Assembly (NCBI GenBank): GCA_032622095.1
Contig: CP136061.1
Coordinates: 125,004,754 to 125,068,753, forward strand
DNA from: Siphonodentalium dalli
Taxonomy: Eukaryota > Mollusca > Scaphopoda > Gadilida > Siphonodentaliidae
Direction: 5' to 3'
Length of the DNA: 64,000 nucleotides
Below the pieces are notes generated by a model, which worked only from the letters and a program-made list of their open reading frames with translations, searched no databases and was not told the origin of the DNA. The position numbers and the translations under genes are program-made. Shown here in pieces: positions 11,284 through 23,010 of the stretch. The stretch's first letter is position 1; each line of letters begins with the position of its first letter.

Positions 11284-11895
11284 ACCATCATCGTTACCGG
11301 GATTAGTAGTCTCTTATTAGGTGATACAGTTAATTGTTTTCTCTATACGGATTCGGGGAATATGGCGTCCTGTCAGTCACCACTTTCGGTCATGTCACGG
11401 CGTTGTTTTCAATGACCGAGGAAATACGGCTATGACAGTTTACCATGATATAACACTAAACTACCAAAACGTGCCAACCATTTTGCACAAATCGGAGTGA
11501 TCTCTTTGTCCATGTAACAGAAATCTACGCTTATCGGAAATCTAACCGGCATAATGCACATCCACCATCTCAACTGAGTCACTGGATGTTCCGACACAGT
11601 GGCTTGGCCAAATTGCAATTATCGGATCGTACGCTGTTCAAATTTCGCGCAAAGTTGTGAACTTGAGCAAGGTCGCTCGTTCTGTGACTGCTTCGCACCA
11701 CCCATGTGTTAAAAGAGTACTGATTACGGATGTCGATATATCTTGTCAGTATACTAACCTTGATATATATGTGCACGAATTCGTTGAAGCTGGGGTTGCT
11801 TCCTCGATGGAGGATTGGAATGAAATTGGTGTCACGCGCCCTATTGCCGAGTTAATCATTTAAATTAATTCTTTGTGGAATTCGCTATATAAACG
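11284..11895. other. Gene-free stretch, possibly a retroposon remnant
   Basis: No recognised gene. The frame at 11657-11863 has no family signature. The segment TGTGGAATTCGCTATATAAACG directly before the ATT repeat could be a retroposon 3' end, but that is only suggestive. Confidence 0.3.
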
Positions 11896-11897
11896 GA

Positions 11898-11970
11898 TTG
11901 ATTATTATTATTATTAGTAGTAGTAGTGGTGGTGAGATGTTTGACCCGTTCAAGCGGGGGGGGGGGTCTT
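11898..11970. repeat. (ATT)n/(AGT)n microsatellite and poly-G
   Basis: A short trinucleotide tract (GATTATTATTATTATTAGTAGTAGTAG type), then a run of about 10 G at 11957-11967. Confidence 0.8.
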
Positions 11971-12450
11971 ACGAACAATTATGTACACAGGGCCGTGGTA
12001 TGTGGGTGATCCGGAGCCCAGAATTATTTTTTTTTCGGAGCTTGCAAATATTTTCATGTTGGTTTTTATTTACAACAATTAGTAGTCTTTTTTTATATAG
12101 CAGAATAGACAGGGCAGGATAATCTTTCTAAATGTGCACTCATTGTCTATCAAAATAAGGGATTGTGATCAAATACATGTAGATGTACAAAACATAAAAA
12201 TATAAGATACTATTAGAACAATCACATTTGCGGGAACCATGGTTTTTATACAAATAAGTGTTACTGGAATTTCTAGAAATCATCAAAGGTGAAGCACTCA
12301 GTGAGTCAGGCCTTTAAATTAAAAGTTTAGTTGCAAATTACCAAAGTCAAATTTTGGTAATGTACGCTGACACGGTTAACAAAGAAATAACTTTATATGT
12401 ATCAGATAGTTTTTCTCTCAGAGATTTGTATACATTAATCATCATTATCT
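11971..12450. other. AT-rich gene-free stretch
   Basis: Nothing recognised. Confidence 0.4.
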
Positions 12451-12453
12451 TAA

Positions 12454-12976
12454 AGATACGGGCGGCGTTGGCGGTGGGTATGCTGTTAAAATATTCAGCT
12501 CCGCCAAAAACCGCCATAAACAGAAAGAATGGTAAAATATAGACAAATCTTGTTCTTATACCAATAATAAATATGGCATAAACAGTATGTTATTTTCAAA
12601 TGTTTTTAATTTGTTATGTAAACAAAAGTAAAAAACGTTACAGAACCTGGCTTTTGTTTAGATCCGGATATGGTAAACATAAAGAGCGTTTTTGTTACTG
12701 TTTTCCTGATATGGAAATGATAAAGAGCGTTTATATCATTTGTGTGTGATTAACCAATATAATTGCATTGTGTTATGTAAACAGAAGCAACACTTCTGTA
12801 ACACGAGCAGGTTCTAGTTTACGTACACCATCGTACGTCTTGACGACAATATGCTATTTACGCGCTGATTATGTTTGGCATATGAGCAAAACTATATATA
12901 TTTTAATATTCCTTCTGTTGATGGCGATTTGAACAAATATGAATATTTCTGCAACGAACGCCGCCCCGCCCGTGCC
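12454..12976 (-). mobile_element. TTAA-flanked MITE, copy 2
   Basis: TTAA occurs at 12450-12453 and 12977-12980. The ends are AGATACGGGCGGCGTTGG and, on the other side, CGCCCGTGCCT. It is inverted relative to the copy at 14970-15488 and very similar to it across the whole 523 bp. It includes GCCAAAAACCGCCATAAACA, two AAAGAGCG motifs (about 12680 and 12724) and CGTACGTCTTGACGACAATA. No coding capacity. Confidence 0.92.
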
Positions 12977-12980
12977 TTAA

Positions 12981-13690
12981 AAGCTAAATATACCAATTGT
13001 CAGCATGTGAACAGGAGTCATTTCATTTTTTAAAGCTGCTATAAGTGAACAAATAATGGAATAAGAGGGGTGGGTCCCCAATTTGTCGGAGGAAAAATAG
13101 TTTGTTTCGCATTTTGGGGGCGGTATGTTTCCCTGTGTGGACGGATTTTTTTGTTCAGGCCTGGACATTTTCAGAATGATGTAACCCATAGAGACCCCAT
13201 TCTGCTTAGGCCTAATATTTTGGGAAGTATTTATAGCCTCAAATTAACATAGATTTTAGTAAAATTTCCACTTCTGTTCAGTTTCTATAGCTCATCAGAT
13301 AAAATTCGCCAATGGGTGAGCATCACCAACATCAACTGGGGAACTTCAATCTGATTCTAGGTCTCCCATAGAGGTTGAAGCCTAAACAGAATGAGGTTCC
13401 CAGATTGTGAATTTGGTGGCGCTAGTCCGCCATGCAGGGTAACATAACAACATCCACCCTATCTGGACCTTATTCTGCAAAAGATACACTATTTCCAGTT
13501 AAAAAAGGCAACATATCTAATAAAGAGCGTTCTTGTTCGGTTGCATATTAGGTAATGATATTAAAGAGCGTTATGACGACCACAGCATCTAAGTGTAGGT
13601 GATGTTGGTGGTCTTCACTCTGCATGCGTGTTACCAGTGCAACTATAGTGAATTTTTCATTTGCCAGGTACGGCGAAACTGAATAATATG
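12981..13690. other. Gene-free stretch with a weak inverted repeat
   Basis: CATTCTGCTTAGGCCT (about 13198) and AAGCCTAAACAGAATGAG (about 13378) are roughly complementary and could mark an old MITE. Two AAAGAGCG motifs (about 13523 and 13565) occur outside any identified element. Confidence 0.4.
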
Positions 13691-13804
13691 GACTTCATAT
13701 TCTCGTGGCCACGACTTCATAGTCTCGTGGCCACGACCTTATTCTCGTGGCCACGACTTTATTCTCGTGGCCACGACTTCATATTTTCGTGGCCACGACT
13801 TTAT
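13691..13804. repeat. Array of five TCGTGGCCACGA palindromes
   Basis: The 12-bp perfect palindrome TCGTGGCCACGA occurs at 13703, 13725, 13745, 13765 and 13787, spaced 20-22 bp. The spacers are of CTTCATATTC or CTTTATTC type. The regular 20-22-bp spacing and lack of coding potential suggest a minisatellite or the core of a small mobile element. Confidence 0.9.
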
Positions 13805-14241
13805 AAAAGAAAAACGGATGTCACCTCCGGGGCTCCATAGAATAACTAATTGGACTGGTTTGCTTTAAAATTAGATCAGCATCATTACAGCCGGGCTTGA
13901 CTAGACAGGTATACACATGGACGTGTCACTGACTCACTCAGCTTGTTATGCAGACTCAGGAACACGACCAGATTAGATAGTAGCTAGCAATTAATATTCA
14001 GTGAACGTGGGCGCTAATTATCACCTGAACCAGCTATTGTGTATATATTTATTTTACCGGGTCTGGGAGAGTTATTTGGTCGCGGCATGACTGGGCATTG
14101 TATTTCAGGCAAATCCCACCGAAGGGTGTATTTGCATGTCAAGCGAACGTGTCGGATTGAGGTATATTGACCAGAAACTATTTTTAAAGCGACCTGCAAA
14201 ACTTATGACTCCAGATAAACCTTGTACTGTAATTCTTTGCT

Positions 14242-14863
14242 TGTGTCACATATTAGATATGTCCAGATTTGGTGCAAGAAATATACATTATGCATTTGTA
14301 ACGGGTTACAAGTCAAAAATATCAGATTTTGTTTTTGTCACAAAGTTACATTTGGAAGTCGTTTAAAAAAATGCGACGTGCTTTTTGTCACAAAGTTACC
14401 AATGCTTATCAGAGAATAACTCCAACTAGAAAAATGAAAATATTTCCGCTTTTCTTGTTAAAAAAGGGTTACAAAGTTACAATTGCAAATCGTTTAAAAA
14501 TGCGACGTGTTTTTTGTCACAAAGTTACCAATACGTATCAGAGAATAACTCCAACTAGAAACGACTTCCAAATGTAACTTTGTATAACCCGTTTTAAACA
14601 AGGATGGGTGAAATATTTTCAGTTTTGGTAACTTTGTGACAAAAAATACGTCGCGTTTTTTTAACGACTTCCTAATGTAACTCCAAATGCCAAAAACAAA
14701 TAGGGCGCATTTGTAACCGGGTTACTGGTCGGAGCTAACACACGAGGAAATGTTGAGTCGACTTGTAAAAAAAAACACCACGACGTATTTGTAACCCAGT
14801 TACTGGTTACAAATGCGTCGTATTTTTTATCTGGACCAAAATCTGTCATATATGTCACATATT
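14242..14863. mobile_element. Complex foldback element with GTCACAAAGTTACCAA repeats
   Basis: The outer ends are imperfect inverted repeats: GTGTCACATATTAGATATGTCCAG at the left (split here by a few differences) against the complement of CTGTCATATATGTCACATATT at the right. Both run into GCATTTGTAAC. The inside holds two direct copies of TTTGTCACAAAGTTACCAA plus CAGAGAATAACTCCAACTAG (14380-14437, 14510-14562) and inverted counterparts at 14620-14680. It is a non-coding inverted-repeat element. Frames of up to 82 codons across it are by-products. Confidence 0.7.
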
Positions 14864-14865
14864 AT

Positions 14866-14940
14866 CTTCTGATATGGAGGAATAAAACTCTCTCTCTCCC
14901 CCTCTCTCTCTCTATCTCTCCCCCTCTCTCTCTCTCTCAC
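14866..14940. repeat. Retroposon-like tail and CT microsatellite
   Basis: CTTCTGATATGGAGGAATAAAAC precedes a (CT)n tract with interspersed CCCC (14888-14940). Confidence 0.6.
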
Positions 14941-14969
14941 CAGAGGAAGCCGAAAGCTTGTATGATTAA

Positions 14970-15488
14970 AGGCACAGGCGGCGTTCGTTGCAGAAATATT
15001 CATATTTGTTCAAATCGCCATCAACAGAAGGAATATTAAAATATATATAGTTTTGCTCATATGCCAAACATAATCAGTGCGTAAATAGTATACTGTCGTC
15101 AAGACGTACGATGGTGTACGTAAACAAGAACATGCTCGTGTTAGACAAGTTTTGCTTCTGTTTACATAACACAGCGCAATTATATTGGTTAATCACACAC
15201 AAATGATATAAACGCTCTTTATTATTTCCATATCAGGAAAACAGTAACAAATACGCTCTTTATGTTTACCACATCCGGATCTAAACAAAAGCCAGGTTCT
15301 GTCATGTGTTTTGCTTTTGTTTACATAACAAAGGAAAAACATTTAACAATAACATACTGTGTATGCCATATTTCTTATTGGTATAAGAACAAGGTGTGTC
15401 TATATTTTACTATTCTTTCTGTTTATGGCGGTTTTTGGCGGAGCTGAATATTTTAACAGCATATCCACCGCCAACACCGCCCGTATCT
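14970..15488 (+). mobile_element. TTAA-flanked MITE, copy 3
   Basis: TTAA is at 14966-14969 and 15489-15492, with ends AGGCACAGGCGGCGTTCG and CACCGCCCGTATCT. It has the same interior landmarks as the other copies, including CGCTCTTTATTATTTCCAT and CGGATCTAAACAAAAGCC. The orientation is opposite to copy 2, about 2 kb away. Confidence 0.93.
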
Positions 15489-15492
15489 TTAA

Positions 15493-17126
15493 ACATTGAT
15501 GTGTCTTAAATGTTTTAACCGGAGAATGTATAAAAATTTAAAGCGACTCATGATAATCACCTATACCATGCCACGTTTCTCTACACTATAATCTATACAC
15601 CCGTAGATATCATATTCCACCAGTACAAAGCCTAGGAACTTTTTGAAGTTCTGACCCCTTCTGACACATGCAGTAAAAATGAGCCAACTCCTCAATAACA
15701 GAAACACCTGAGTCACGTGTAGAATATGCAAAGTTATTAAAGAAATAAATTATCTACACCAAAACACCTGTACATGTATATTTATTGTCCATATGATACA
15801 CGATAACCACGCACTCACCACAATCACATAAAACACTCAAGGGCAACGCCCGCTTATGTGATGCATCTCAATTATTATTATAATAACTTCATATCATATT
15901 GATTATTTTACGTATACATGTCATGATTTATGCATACTATATTGAACTGTATACCGAATGTATGTACATGTCAGGCTATACCGTTTCGGCACATGTACCT
16001 ATACATCGGACATGATGGATATCCCAACTATCCGAATAGTGTATATCTCTGTATACGATCATTGGTTTTTGGCAGTGACTTTGACAGTGAACTTTACACG
16101 ATTGAACAAACAAGGTCGGGTATACATTTCTTTGTTCCTTACTAATCTAATTCACAGTATAGGTGGTGATCCCCAGCTCGAGATAGCAGGCTTTGTGTGT
16201 GAATTTTGGTGAGCCAATTTCGCCATAAACATTGAATTAATTACCCGAAAGGATTTCATAACTGTAAGCGATGCAAAGCAAAATTGCTCACAAGTCAATC
16301 AAATCGTATAATTTAGAGTTGGGACCTCAACTACAATGAAGTCCGTTATCAAGGAACAGGTACTAACTAATACATGCCCTTAAATTCCCTGTCAAAACAT
16401 CAAACAGTTCCCATGTTTTGTACTGGTGGAATACATATGATCTCTACGGGCGAAGCTGGAGTGTAGACCCATGGCATGATCTAATAATGATCATGCGTCA
16501 ACTTGGACACTAATTTATCATATCCCCAAATTGTCTTCATTATACACGACGAATCCAAAAACATATGCAGTTACACTGCCTCCATTGTGTGGTTAACAAA
16601 AGTATGATCATTCTAGTCATCATCTGCGTGGTATACATTCAAACGCCAATATTGAACACTGTTCACATTTCATTGTCTTTTTACGTAAGCCCTCTGAAAA
16701 CTTCAGATTTACCCCATTCCATCATAAATAATTTACCACAGAATTACATATCAACAGTGTAAGGTGGATAATCCACCTCGAAGCGTAATGGTGCCATTGT
16801 CGTCGGCAGTCTAGAGTTCTCCCGCATATCGCGATATCCGAACAAAATCGATTGTGCCACTTCGATACGACGTGCTCTGTAGAGTTATCTCTCGTTCAAT
16901 AGTTTAGATATACACCGTGAACAATGAACATCCACGAGGATAGCGGTTGGGCGCGAAGCGCCCGGGATGGTCGAAAAGATCGAGTGATCTTCTCCTTCAC
17001 CCCAAAACATCATTCTCAGTAACAACTTTATAGCCTATGATCAGAATGGGTTCATTAAATGTCATCATCACATGACCATGTGCTGTGCTTCGTTGTTGTC
17101 GTTATGTTTAAAACCGAGAAGCTAAT
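15493..17126. other. Gene-free stretch
   Basis: No gene was recognised. A small perfect hairpin AGGTGGATAATCCACCT lies near 16762-16778. Frames at 15958-16212 and 16565-16762 lack recognised domains. Confidence 0.4.
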
Positions 17127-17149
17127 ATCATAGTTCGGGAGCCCGCATA

Positions 17150-17640
17150 TGTTCTATTTACACTTTTGCGTACAAAAGGTTTGACCCCCTAAAGTTGGTA
17201 CCAATAATGGAAAATTCTGAAAAACCGATTTCTTAAGTTGCGCATTCCTGGGGTTTAGGGGCTGCTGAACCCCAAAAAGTGCCAAAAATCACTTCTATTT
17301 ACACTTCCGCGTACATCGATGAATTTTGGTTTGTTGATACTCCTAAGTGTACTGATTAAGAAAACACAACTTAAGAAAGAGATTTTCCTGGGGTTTTCAG
17401 ATAAGAAAGGGGGTCCCATGCTGAACCACAAAACGTGATTTTTCACTTTTTATTTACACTTTCGCGTACATCCATAATTTTTGGTCTCAAAGTACTTTGA
17501 TATATACTAATTATAAAAACACAACTTAAGAAGCAACTTTTCCTGAGGTTTTAAGATAAGAAGGGGGTCATCGGGTCACCCCTCAAAACGTAAAAAAAAT
17601 CACTTTTATTTACATGATTGCATTCGTCCAACGTGTGTGT
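17150..17640. repeat. Tandem units of about 140 bp within the left foldback arm
   Basis: Three to four diverged units each hold TATTTACACTTTCGCGTAC, a CTTAAGAAA block, and TTTTCCTGGGGTTTTCAGAT followed by AAGGGGGTC. The right arm keeps only the equivalent of the first unit, so the array expanded on one side. Confidence 0.75.
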
Positions 17641-18979
17641 ATGTGCGTACACCCCTGGAACGTTGCACTATTACAACCAATACATCCCTAAATCGATACG
17701 ATCAACTTAAGAAATATATATTCATGTCGTTTTCTGATGAGAACGAGACTTGTTACCCCCCCCCCCCCCACAACACGATCCATTTTCTAGAACTATAAGT
17801 GAGCCAGTTTTATGAAAATAATAGCTGGAAAATATAGTAAAATGTATACAAATGTATATATTTTTGTGAAGCTAAGACATAATGACACTTTTTTGGGCCA
17901 AAATTGAAACTCACCATCCAAGATGGCCGCCAAAATGGCCGCCGGAAGTTGAAAATATGACATTCATGCTGTTTGGAACTGGTTGAGTAATGTAACTTTA
18001 TTTTGTGTTTTGTATATTAAATGATCATTGGAGCAATTAAATATGCAATTATTGGGGTCCTAACCCCTTCCGATCCCTCAAAAAATTGATTGTACAGAAT
18101 GTGGTATAAAATTTTACCCAAAAAAATCACAATTAGGATTCTAGTCATATTTCAACAAGAAATGAACAGAACTTTGTAATGTGAGTGAGGCATATCATTA
18201 CCTATGCATATTCCAAATCACTGGAACTAAAATTCTTACTTTGGGCTCAAAATGGCTGCCAATATGGCCGCCAAAATGTGGAAAATGGTAAATATTACCA
18301 GAGTGTCCTGCAATCGCTTACAACTTGTGTTGATGTATAATATTGGCCATTCTGCATTCTTTCCATTGAATACTAACATGTCTGATGCACCATGGTTAAT
18401 TGTTACTATTTTCACCACTGACATCGTCACAAATATTGGACTTTTCTCTAAAAAACTTGACATAAATATTGGCAAAAATTCAGTTTTCAGGTTTGGACCA
18501 TTTTTTTCTGGTAAAATATAACTATCTTTGGATTGAAATGTGTTTATTGTTTTCGTATATCTTAAATGTGTCACACTACGGTTTTTATAGACCAAATCGC
18601 TCAAGATGGCTTCCAAAATGGCAACCAAATTTGTAAAATGCTAATTTTTTACATATATCACGAACATTCTCTGCATTATACGAAAAGGTAGGAAATTGTG
18701 ACTCACTTGGTTATTATACGTGTTAGTTAATTAACTGACAACTACATGTTCTATTCCCAATTGTCCCAGTTCCGTATGGGGCATGACAAATTCATTTTAA
18801 TGTATGTAATTTTGCCGAGAACCTATTTTGGTGATTTTGGCCATATTTATTGAAAGGAAATGGGCAGAACTTGAGACAGAACTGAGATGGACCATAATCT
18901 TTGGCTATTCTGGTCCATTATGATAACAAAAATGTCTACAGGATACAGTGTGGATGCCAAGATCGTAGCCAGGGAGTTA

Positions 18980-20597
18980 CTCTGTGATCATATGTGAGGT
19001 GAATAGGTATACAGGGAGTTATTGTATGTCATGACTGATGTGAGTAGGTATACAATGAGTGACTATATGGTTATAAGTGGGTTGTCCACGGTAAGATGCA
19101 TCTAGGTATACAGGGAGATGTCATGGTCAGGTGTGATGTGAATCGGTATGCATGGAATGACTGTATGGTGTATGATTGTGTATATCCAGTACGGGTGCAT
19201 CCGGTGTGCCTGTATGGTCATTGGTGTGGTGTATGGATATAGCTACATGGTCATCTATGTTTGATTATGTATATATGGAGTGACTGTAAGGTCATGGGTG
19301 GGATGTACATGTGTTGTCTGTATGATCATGGATGGGGTGTGTGGATAAGTAGGTAGGGAGTTTATGGTTACGGGTAATGTGTATAGGTATACATGGAATG
19401 ACTGTACGGTCATAATTGAATATGAATACCTGGAGTTAGATGGGTGGACATTATCGAGCGTGTGGGTACACAGGGGGTGTCCTTGTGGTAACGGGTGGGA
19501 TGTATATTTATATATATCGTATTATCATTGATGTGTGTATAGGGCGTGTATGATTATACAGTGACTTGCTGAATTGTCATGTGTGAGGTGTATATGCCAG
19601 TATGGATTGTTTGAGTGGTCGTATGTGCAGGTATTTTGTATATCTGGAAGGGCTGAATGAGGGTTACATGTATACCTGGAGTGAATCTATGGTCTAGGGT
19701 CGGCTGCATATGTACATCGAGTGGTTATATGACTATGTGTGTCGAATAGGTATACAGGTAGTGACTGTGTTGTTAATGGTGAGATGAGTACATGTAGGTA
19801 TACCAGTAGTGACTGTATGATCATAAATGTAATGGACATATATACAGGGGGTGGCAGGCGTATGAGTATACATGTACCTGGTGTTCCTGTTTGGTGACTC
19901 GTGTCGCTATAGTCATGTGTAGGTTATACCAGTACACACACGTGTTGCTTTATTGTCATGGGCGAGGGATATGTGTGTATAGCGAGTGGCTATATGGCCA
20001 TGTATGAGGTGCATATGCATACATGGAGTGACTATACTGACATGGGTGGGGTGTATTAGTATATATTGAGTGGCTATTCGGCTATGGTGTGACAAATAGG
20101 GACACATGGATTGACATGGCCACTGTTGGTGTGAATATGAATACAAGGATTGACCATGATCGTGTATGAATGTTTTGAATAGGTACACACGGGGTGACTA
20201 TATGGCCATAGGTCAGGTGAAGGAGTATACCAGGTAACATGGGTGAGGGTATGTGTATGAAGCGAGTGGCTATATGGCCATTGGTGATGTGCATATGTAT
20301 ACCGGAATGACTTTATAGTCATTGTTGTGGTGTGGATGTATATATTGATTGTCCATTTGACCATGCGTTTGGAGAATAGGTATACAGGGGATGACCTTAT
20401 GGCCAATGGTGAGATGAGTCGGTATACATGGAGTGACTATATGGTTATGGGTCATGTTTAGGAGTATACCCGGTGTGCCTGCATTGTGACGCGTGGATGT
20501 ATGGTCATCCGTGTTCATGGGTCAGGTGTACACGTGGGTAACTATATTGTTATGTCTGTGGTGTTTATGTATATATGTAATGACTGTGTGATAATGG
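18980..20597. repeat. 42-bp minisatellite, left foldback arm
   Basis: Diverged tandem units centre on GGTATACAGGGAGTGACTGT, then a TATGGTCATGGGTG-like segment and a GTGTAT link. The period is best measured in the right arm as 42 bp. As 42 is a multiple of three and few units carry stops, frames stay open on the minus strand (for example 19913-20188 and 20074-20406). These are not regarded as genes. Confidence 0.85.
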
Positions 20598-20678
20598 GTG
20601 GCTATCGCTTTCCACGATACGACATAACCTCTCTATTGATTAACATATCCTTGAGTTATTGTGGAAAGCGATAGCCAC
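20598..20678. repeat. Central hairpin of the foldback element
   Basis: The arms 20598-20615 and 20661-20678 are exact complements (GTGGCTATCGCTTTCCAC). The loop is 45 bp and is the junction where the minisatellite changes orientation. Confidence 0.9.
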
Positions 20679-20689
20679 ACAAGGGACAC

Positions 20690-21340
20690 ATGCACAACCC
20701 ACCCATTACCCCAGTCACTCCATATGTACATAAACACCACACAAATGACAACATAGTCACCCACTTTATACACGTACATGTACTAGTACACCTGATCATA
20801 CAGCCATACTTGGTTATACCCGTACATACCACAAATGAGATACAGCCACGAGTCACCATGCATGAACACCAGGTATACACCTACACCCGACCATATAGTC
20901 ACTCTTTGTATACATATTCACTACATTCACGATCATACAGTCACTCATTGTATACATATTCACCTCACCATGGACCATACAGTTACTCATTGTATACATA
21001 TTCACCTCACCATGGACCATACAGCCACTACATGTATACATATTCGACATACCCATAACCATGGAGTCAATCCAGGTATACATATGCACACCACCAATGG
21101 TGAGCCCTTCCAGATATACCAATATCCGCACATACGACCATTCATAAGTTCCATACTTGCCATACTCATACACGCCATCCATGATAATAAATCTACTCCC
21201 CATCCACCACCAATGATAACACATCCACAACATATATAAATATACGTCCCATCGTTACCAACATGGCACTCCCTATATACCCACACATCATTCATGACCA
21301 TACAATAACTCCCTGTATACCTATTATCCTCATCTATGAT
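20690..21340. repeat. 42-bp minisatellite, right foldback arm (inverted)
   Basis: The clearest units begin GTATACATATTCACCTCACC at about 20910, 20951 and 20993 and repeat every 42 bp. They are the complement of the left-arm units. Frames of 122-134 codons encoding 14-residue repeats follow from the period. Confidence 0.88.
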
Positions 21341-22368
21341 CATAACTCCCTGGCTACCATCGTGGCTTATCCAGTTGATAATATTTTATCATAATGGGCC
21401 AGAATACCCACATATAATGGTTCATCTTAGTTTAGTCTCAAAGTTCTGCCCATTTCCTTTCAATAATATGGTTCTATGCAAAATTCCATACTGCAACTTT
21501 AAAATGAATTTGTCATGCCCCATACGGAACTGGGACAAACATAATAGAACGTAGTTGCCAGTTAATTACATTGTAACTAACACGTACAATAACCAAGTGA
21601 GTCACAATTTGCCACTTTTTTTCGGATAACGCAGAGAATAATGTTCGGAATATCTTAACTTTTAGCTTTTTACAAATTTGGTTGCCATTTGCCACAATAG
21701 TAAAAATGATCCATGGTGCATCAGACATGTTAGTATACAATGTATAGAAAACAGATTAGCCAATTGTGTACATCAACCACAACTTGTAAGCGATTGCAGG
21801 ACACCCTGGGGCAATATTTACCATTTTCCATATTTTAGCGGCCATTTTCGCAGCCATTTTGAGCCAAGGTAAGATTTATGGTTCCAGAGATTTGGAATAT
21901 TCATACGTAATGATATGCCTCACTTACATTACAATTTTCTTTTCATTTCTTGTTGAAATATGACTAGAATCCCAATTGTGATTTTTTGTAAAATTTTGTA
22001 CTGCGTTCTGTAAAATCGAATTTTTGAGGGATCGGAATGGGTTAGGACCCCAATAATTGCATATTTAATTGTTCCAATGATCAGTTAATATAAAAAACAC
22101 AAAATAAAGTTGCACTACTCAACCAGTTCCAAACAGCATGAATTGATCTAGAAGTTATTTGTGAAAACATTTCATACTCCGGCAGCCATTTTGGCGGCCA
22201 TCTTGGATGGTGAGTTTCAATTTTGTTCAGCAGCCCCTAAACCCCAGGAATGCGCAACTTAAGAAATCGGTTTTTCAGAATGTTCCATTATTGGTACCAA
22301 GTTTAGGGGGTCAAATCTTTTGTACGCAAAAGTGTAAATAGAACATATGCGGGCTCCCGAACTATCAT

Positions 22369-22570
22369 ACCTTACTCGTATATATTCGCGCATTATTATC
22401 GCTCAGTTTTAAAGTCGTGATCGTTGAATTCGCACATCAAGGAAACACATAAAACATAAAACACATGAATTCGATTTCACGTGTTTCTTAATCGTTCCTG
22501 AAAGCACACGTACATTTAACGACCACCACGATATAAATTCACTAATAATTATGGTACTTAATTATACACA
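22369..22570. other. Short gene-free stretch
   Basis: Nothing recognised between the foldback element and the next repeat. Confidence 0.4.
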
Positions 22571-23010
22571 CGCAACGAAGTTGTGGTGGGTATACTGGAA
22601 CCAGCTTGCCCGTCTGTCGTCCGTCCGTCCATCCGTCGTCCATGGACACAAATTTGTCTCTCAGTCTGGTTTTGATCATTTGCCGTGAAACTTGGCACAT
22701 ACATCAACCATCATGTGAACCTGTGCACTTGTGATTATTATGACGTCTGTCCAATTTTTTTTTGTGGAGTTATCACCCTTTTTCGACTTAGAAATGTTTT
22801 TGCAACATGCATAATTTTGTCCGATCTTTTATTCCTACATTTCTCAGTCAATAGGTTTAGGATTAGGGTTAGGGTTCATGGTTGTGCACCTGCAATGGGA
22901 ATCTGTTATTTTATTATTTTAACTAAATGTTTACTGACATGTGAAACATCTTAGTGTTTTAAAAACACGAGGGGTATCCTTAATCCCATTGGGACCGTCA
23001 CACATCTAGT
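22571..23010 (-). mobile_element. Helitron-like repeat, copy 2 (inverted, short)
   Basis: It begins CGCAACGAAGTTGTGGTGGG, then TATACTGGAACCAGCTTG and a GTCCGTCCGTCC run. It keeps about one internal unit (AACTCCACAAAAAA complement, GATCTTTTATTCCTACAT), then AGGATTAGGGTTAGGG, and ends CCCATTGGGACCGTCACACATCTAG followed by T. The CTAG-T end fits the CTRR-T rule for Helitron 3' ends. Confidence 0.65.

Larger units (their letters stand above)
17132..22363. mobile_element. Large foldback element, 5.2 kb, 5-bp target duplication
   Basis: The ends AGTTCGGGAGCCCGCATATG and its exact complement lie at 17132 and 22363, each flanked by ATCAT (17127-17131, 22364-22368). The arms are reverse complements over nearly their whole length. 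The terminal 140 bp match 22219-22363. The AAGATGGCCGCC block (17921) matches 22190-22210. 18236-18430 matches 21690-21870, and 18740-18980 matches 21340-21540. Tandem 42-bp units (18980-20597) face inverted units at 20690-21340. A hairpin, GTGGCTATCGCTTTCCAC at 20598 and its complement at 20661, marks the axis. The left arm is longer because it gained tandem units (17280-17900, 18410-18615 and the minisatellite). No transposase or other gene was seen. Long inverted arms made of tandem repeats are typical of foldback elements; terminal AG and a short duplication would also fit a Polinton/Maverick derivative. Confidence 0.9.

Noticed and set aside
18236-18628. 130-codon minus-strand frame
   Set aside because: It lies in the foldback arm, lacks any domain, and its counterpart in the other arm is broken.
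20835-21239. 134-codon frame (and 126 codons on the opposite strand)
   Set aside because: Both are produced by the stop-free 42-bp tandem repeat.
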